Both the position numbers and the translations under genes were made by a program. From Nocardioides sp. zg-1230 (GTDB lineage: Bacteria; Actinomycetota; Actinomycetes; Propionibacteriales; Nocardioidaceae), in assembly GCF_013155335.1 (NCBI RefSeq), contig NZ_JABJQZ010000001.1, positions 372,001 to 436,000 on the forward strand: a DNA stretch of 64,000 nt, in the 5' to 3' direction. Under the pieces are notes generated by a model, which saw nothing but the letters and a program-made list of their open reading frames with translations, searched no databases and had not been told where the DNA came from. Below are positions 60,490-64,000 of the stretch, piece after piece (positions within the stretch are counted from its first letter, which is position 1; each line of letters starts with the position of its first letter).

Positions 60490-60916
60490 GTGTAGACATC
60501 ACGAGCGCCGAAGAAGCCGCCCGGAGCAGCAGCACGCCACCGAGGAGCACCTTGAGGTTTCCGCGTGTTCCCGGCTCGATCCGCGAGGTTCCGGGACGCT
60601 CCCACGAAAGACCTGTCAGCAACACCCACAGCGTTGTGACCGCGAGGCTCAACGTCACAGCCGCCAGCAGGGAGGGATAGGCGTCCGAGACCGTGAGGGC
60701 GGCGGCGCACGACCATCCCAGCAGCAACGCAGCACGCGGGTCGAAGGGCGAGGGGTTCGGCTCAGCTTCCGTTGCACTCACCTCCCGGCCGATGAACCCT
60801 GCATGTCCCATGAACGCGATCAGCGACCCGAGCGCGTCGGTCCATGCTGCGGCCTGGCCCCCGTTGACCACTGAGAGATTGTCCGCGCAGTCACCCACGG
60901 TTTCGCTCGCGGGCAC
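60470..60916 (-). CDS. Small hypothetical membrane protein
   Basis: A ~148-residue protein with three hydrophobic segments (AALLLGWSCAAALTVSDA, LLAAVTLSLAVTTLWVLLTGL, NLKVLLGGVLLLRAASSA). The start is unclear: GTG 60916 or ATG 60811. It overlaps the SUKH gene, so the two are probably co-expressed. No family is recognised. A toxin-immunity role by linkage is conceivable but nothing in the sequence shows it. Confidence 0.55.
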   Translation of the reverse strand: MPASETVGDCADNLSVVNGGQAAAWTDALGSLIAFMGHAGFIGREVSATEAEPNPSPFDPRAALLLGWSCAAALTVSDAYPSLLAAVTLSLAVTTLWVLLTGLSWERPGTSRIEPGTRGNLKVLLGGVLLLRAASSALVMSTRGIRRG

Positions 60917-61203
60917 AACGGGCGCGCCTCAAGAGAGACCGAACGGACCCGTCCAGACCAGCCCGAACAGACCAGACGCCATGGCACGCCCGGGCGTGGA
61001 CGACCACGCACACACCGTGCTACGTCAAAGATGGTCCGCCGCGGGGACCTGACCTCGCGGGCGGCGGGGTGCCGATGCGCGCGGCCGGCACACGGTGCTC
61101 CCTGTTCCTGCCCCGCCATGTCCTGCGGCCCGGCCCCTTCTGAAAGGATTCGCAGCAGGAGCATGGGTTGACCCGAGGACTGTCGGATCGACGTCCATGT
61201 CCC

Positions 61204-61279
61204 GGGCCTCTAGCTCAATTGGTAGAGCAGCGGACTTTTAATCCGTTGGTTCAGGGTTCGAGCCCCTGGAGGCCTACCA
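61204..61279 (+). tRNA. tRNA-Lys (anticodon TTT)
   Basis: A complete 76-base cloverleaf: acceptor arms GGGCCTC and GAGGCCT pair over seven positions (one G-U), D arm GCTC/GAGC, anticodon loop CTTTTAA between GCGGA and TCCGT, T arm CAGGG/CCCTG with TTCGAGC, and an encoded CCA at 61277-61279. It lies in a 377-base gap on the + strand between minus-strand genes. Confidence 0.97.
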
Positions 61280-61292
61280 GCTCAAGATCCGT

Positions 61293-63695
61293 TCACCAGT
61301 CGTAGCGCTCGATGCGCAGGGTCGCGGTGCCCGTCGCCCGCGGGCCGGCGTACACGAAGAAGGTCGCCTCGCCGAAGAGCCAGTCCGACGACAGCCAGAA
61401 GTCGTCGACGGTGCCGGGCGGGCCGCCGTTCGAGCCCGACGAATCACCCCGCGACCACCCGACGTGGAAGAGCGTGTCGGCCGCGAAGGTCGAGTCCGCG
61501 AACGACACGTCCACGCGATCGCTCTCGATGGAGTAGCCGGCGTCGTACGGGACGACGGTGACCTGTCCCGGCCTGGCGACCGAGACGTCGACGTCGGTGG
61601 TCCAGAGCGTGTCGCCCTCGCCGAGGGGCGTCTCCACCGTCTCCGTCTCGGGCGCCACCAGCGCTGTCACGAGCCGGATCGAGCCGGTGTCGTCGCACGG
61701 GTTGACGGACATCACCAGGTCACCGGTGCGGTAGGTCCACAGCACGGGCGGGTGCTGGCCGCTGTTCGCGGACGGCGAGACCATCGTCCAGAGCGTGGTG
61801 TCGTCCGGGAAGTCCAGGTTCTGGCGCACGCACAGCGCACCGTCCGAGTCGAGGACCTCGACGGAGAAGACCTGCTCCGCGGTCGCGATCGGCACGCGCA
61901 CGTGGGTCGAGGCGTCCGGGACGCCGCCCAGGTCGTAGGGCACGGCGGGGCCGTCGACGGTGGCTGTCAGCATGCCGGGCGCGGAGGCGAAGTAGCGCGC
62001 CTCGGCCGGTCCGAACGGGTAGGAGACGAGCTGGGTGTAGGTGCCTGCTGCGGTCGGCGAGATGGTCGGCGACGTCGTGTAGGTGTCGATCGGCGAGCCG
62101 TCGGGGCCGAAGAACTCCTCGGCCAGGTGGGCCGGGCCGTTGTCGGAGAACGTGACGGTCAGTCCCGCCGGGACCGCGGTCCGCACCACCGCCACCCGCC
62201 CGGGCTGCTCGAGCGAGACCTGGTCGGTCCGGTCGAGATCCACGTCGGCGACCCGCGCCGACAGCAGCACCTGGCCGGGCCGGTCGACGACGTCGTGGGA
62301 GGGCGGGGTGAAGCGCAGGGTGTACGCCCCGGTCTCCGGCAGGCGCCAGACGTGGCCCTCCCGTTGCAGCCGCCCCCAGCGGGGTACGACGTCGCCGGAC
62401 GGCGCGACGAGCGTCGGTGTGCTGCGCGGGAGCGCGCCGGTCTCGGGCGGGCGCGCGTACTCCGAGACCACGGACCCGGCATCGCCGTCGAAGACCACCT
62501 CCACCAGCTGGCCGGTCAGCGTGCTGGCGAGGTCGACCGCCGGCCCGTCGACCTCGAGGGGGACCACCTGGGGCGTGGACAGGGTGAAGGCCGCCGTCTC
62601 CGCGGACCAGGTGCCGTCGCGCGTGAGCCTGATCCTGTGGATGCCTGGCTCGGTCGCGGTGTGGGTGTCGGCGTCCCACGAGACCGGCTCCTCCTGGCCC
62701 GACGGGCTGATCGCGGTCACCGTCAGCCACTGCGGACCGACCCACGTCCACCGCTGCCCGGGCTCGAGGTCCACGAGGAGGTCCAGGGTGGCCTCGTCCA
62801 CCTCGAAGTCGATGGTCCCGCTGGTGTCCAGCTCGACGGGGAAGGACGGGGCGGGGTCCGGGTCGGGCGTCGGGTCCGGGTCGGGCGTCGGGTCCGGATC
62901 GGGCGTCGGGTCCGGGTCGGGCGTCGGGTCCGGGTCGGGCGTGGGGTCCGGGTCAGGTGTCGGCTCGGGGGCGGGCTGCGGCCCGGGGTCGGGCGCGGGC
63001 GGGGTCGGGAGCGCGGCGACCGTCACCTCGGTCGTGGCGGCAGCCTGTCGGGCACCGTCGTCGCGCGCCGCCCAGCGCAGCTGCCAACCGGGTTGGCCGA
63101 CCACCGTGTCGACCCAGGAGCCGTCGGCCGCGACCGGCACGGTGCCCGCGGCTGCCCAGGTCCCGTCCGCCAGCCGGTGCTGCCGGTCGAGCAGGACGCC
63201 GCCCAGCTGGGGCGCTGCCCCGGTGACCCGCGTCGCCACGGCGCCTCCGGCAGCGGCGTCGTACGACACCCCGGTGAGCAGCAGCGCCGGGGCCCACGTC
63301 GCGCGGACGTCGACCCGGCGCGATCGCGCTTTCGGCTGGCCCTTGCGGCGCGGCAGGAGCACGCGGAACGTGCTGTCCCCGCGAGTGGGGACAACGCTGA
63401 GGTCGTAGCGCCCGGAGCGGTTCGTGCGGGCGGCCGCGACGCGGCGCCAGCCCTCATCGGTCCTGGTCTCCAGGCGCACCCGGGAGCGCGGTGCGGCGTG
63501 GCGCACCCTGCCGCTGACGACGACCGGCTTTCCGGCGGCGACGGTCGAGGGCCGGACCCGGATCCCGACCGACGGAGGGGCAGCGGGCCGGGCGGCGGCC
63601 GTCTCCGGCACCGGGACGGCGTACGACGGCGCCGCAGGTACCGCGACCGCTGCCCCCACCAGTGCCGTGACGCACCACGTCGCCAGTCGTCCCAC
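61293..63695 (-). CDS. Large secreted protein with Pro-Asp-Pro-Thr repeat spacer
   Basis: An ~800-residue protein with a Sec signal (ATWCVTALVGAAVAVPAAPSYA). An N-terminal region with beta-sandwich features (SVGIRVRPSTVAAGKPVVVSGRVRHAAPRSRVRLETR) is followed by a linker of six TPDPDP units, then three to four further beta domains without recognised enzyme motifs. The linker would hold domains apart on the surface. GTG 63695 fits the signal peptide, with GGGGG upstream; an ATG at 63776 is also open. No sortase or lipoprotein anchor is visible. It sits 13 bases from tRNA-Lys. Confidence 0.75.
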   Translation of the reverse strand: MGRLATWCVTALVGAAVAVPAAPSYAVPVPETAAARPAAPPSVGIRVRPSTVAAGKPVVVSGRVRHAAPRSRVRLETRTDEGWRRVAAARTNRSGRYDLSVVPTRGDSTFRVLLPRRKGQPKARSRRVDVRATWAPALLLTGVSYDAAAGGAVATRVTGAAPQLGGVLLDRQHRLADGTWAAAGTVPVAADGSWVDTVVGQPGWQLRWAARDDGARQAAATTEVTVAALPTPPAPDPGPQPAPEPTPDPDPTPDPDPTPDPDPTPDPDPTPDPDPTPDPDPAPSFPVELDTSGTIDFEVDEATLDLLVDLEPGQRWTWVGPQWLTVTAISPSGQEEPVSWDADTHTATEPGIHRIRLTRDGTWSAETAAFTLSTPQVVPLEVDGPAVDLASTLTGQLVEVVFDGDAGSVVSEYARPPETGALPRSTPTLVAPSGDVVPRWGRLQREGHVWRLPETGAYTLRFTPPSHDVVDRPGQVLLSARVADVDLDRTDQVSLEQPGRVAVVRTAVPAGLTVTFSDNGPAHLAEEFFGPDGSPIDTYTTSPTISPTAAGTYTQLVSYPFGPAEARYFASAPGMLTATVDGPAVPYDLGGVPDASTHVRVPIATAEQVFSVEVLDSDGALCVRQNLDFPDDTTLWTMVSPSANSGQHPPVLWTYRTGDLVMSVNPCDDTGSIRLVTALVAPETETVETPLGEGDTLWTTDVDVSVARPGQVTVVPYDAGYSIESDRVDVSFADSTFAADTLFHVGWSRGDSSGSNGGPPGTVDDFWLSSDWLFGEATFFVYAGPRATGTATLRIERYDW
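62854..62961. repeat. Six 18-bp tandem repeats within the secreted protein gene
   Basis: Six units of GGGTCCGGGTCGGGCGTC, each differing at most in a few bases, encode the TPDPDP repeats on the minus strand. The copy number probably varies by slippage. Confidence 0.9.
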
Positions 63696-63912
63696 CGCAC
63701 ACCCCCGAGCCGGGCGCACCTGACGCGGGTCCCGATCGACGGGCCGGTGGGCGCTGGCTGATTCCAGCACGCGCACGGCCCGCCGACAAGACTCCCCTGA
63801 CGGTGAACCCGCGCCCGTCCGGTCGAGATCACACGCGCACGGACTTGGGTGGGTTTGGCCCGGCCGGGGAGAATCGGCGGTACGCCCGCCCGACCAGCAC
63901 GACCGGAGTCAC

Positions 63913-64000
63913 ATGTCCGCGCCCTCTGCCGCCGTCCTCGAAGCACCGACCGGGAGCCAGGCGACGGAGCGTCGCCCGTACGGATTCCTCCTGGCCAACG
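63913..64000 (+). CDS. Start of an unidentified gene (partial)
   Basis: An ATG at 63913 with GGAG four bases upstream opens a frame MSAPSAAVLEAPTG... that reads RRPYGFLLAN into the right edge. This hints at the start of a membrane transporter, such as an MFS protein, but only 29 residues are visible. No family call is made. Confidence 0.45.
   Translation, partial: MSAPSAAVLEAPTGSQATERRPYGFLLAN

Noticed and set aside
61140..61203. tRNA-Lys promoter
   Set aside because: TTGACC at 61168 is a fair -35, but no -10 box lies at a sensible distance, so no site is claimed.
62854..62961. CRISPR array
   Set aside because: The repeats are contiguous with no spacers and encode a Pro/Asp/Thr linker.

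Overview
The window looks like chromosomal DNA of a high-GC actinobacterium, most likely Nocardioides or a close relative in the Nocardioidaceae. Three things point there: a mycothiol synthase gene (mshD), actinobacterial gene blocks (DUF1416 / CysA2-type sulfurtransferase / DUF4395 / thioredoxin, then MoaD-like / winged-helix regulator / mshD, as around Rv0814c-Rv0819 of Mycobacterium tuberculosis), and many GTG or leaderless starts. The genus is an inference; no rRNA is present.

Layout. 1-3.85 kb: end of a VanZ-like gene, an asparaginase-II gene, and an APS kinase fusion / tyrosine phosphatase / TauE-type exporter operon. 3.85-4.9 kb: a DUF559-type nuclease-like gene between 56-bp direct repeats. 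4.9-9 kb: a Wzz/tyrosine kinase, a BKACE enzyme, an HprK-like/PqqD fusion and dtd. 9-12 kb: lipoproteins, including a GH16 hydrolase. 12.2-14.5 kb: cysDN and a strong terminator. 14.6-23.6 kb: a tightly overlapping eight-gene Wzx/Wzy polysaccharide operon of locally low GC. 23.6-31.2 kb: an XRE-TPR regulator, a tiny secreted peptide, an HprK-like kinase, a PqqD/nucleotidyltransferase, a second Wzz/tyrosine kinase and two Tat-exported proteins. 31.2-41.9 kb: an orphan PAS histidine kinase, the sulfur/mycothiol block with a leader peptide, ygfZ, Fur and nitrobindin genes. 41.9-51.9 kb: phosphate and polyphosphate genes (ppk1, DUF47, pit, pstSCAB with a PHO box). 52-58.9 kb: MutT1-like gene, cspA, a glycosyltransferase/DUF305-like operon, and a D-tartrate dehydratase with its GntR regulator. 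58.8-64 kb: a histidine-kinase remnant, a SUKH protein, tRNA-Lys and a large secreted protein.

How it fits together. The cysDN pair and the APS kinase fusion feed sulfate into PAPS/APS; the leader peptide probably ties the sulfurtransferase operon to cysteine supply. The polysaccharide operon has an initiating phosphoglycosyltransferase, four glycosyltransferases, an acyltransferase, a polymerase and a flippase, with two chain-length/tyrosine-kinase proteins outside it. The phosphate block couples low- and high-affinity uptake to polyphosphate synthesis.

Most interesting points: (1) an HTH-TPR receptor-like regulator, divergent from the polysaccharide operon and four bases from a 39-residue secreted peptide gene, a candidate peptide-signalling pair; (2) a family of four ~64-bp palindromic repeats that brackets mshD and a nuclease-like gene; (3) two homologous HprK-like/PqqD modules, one fused and one split; (4) a conserved-type cysteine leader peptide with a nested attenuator-like fold.
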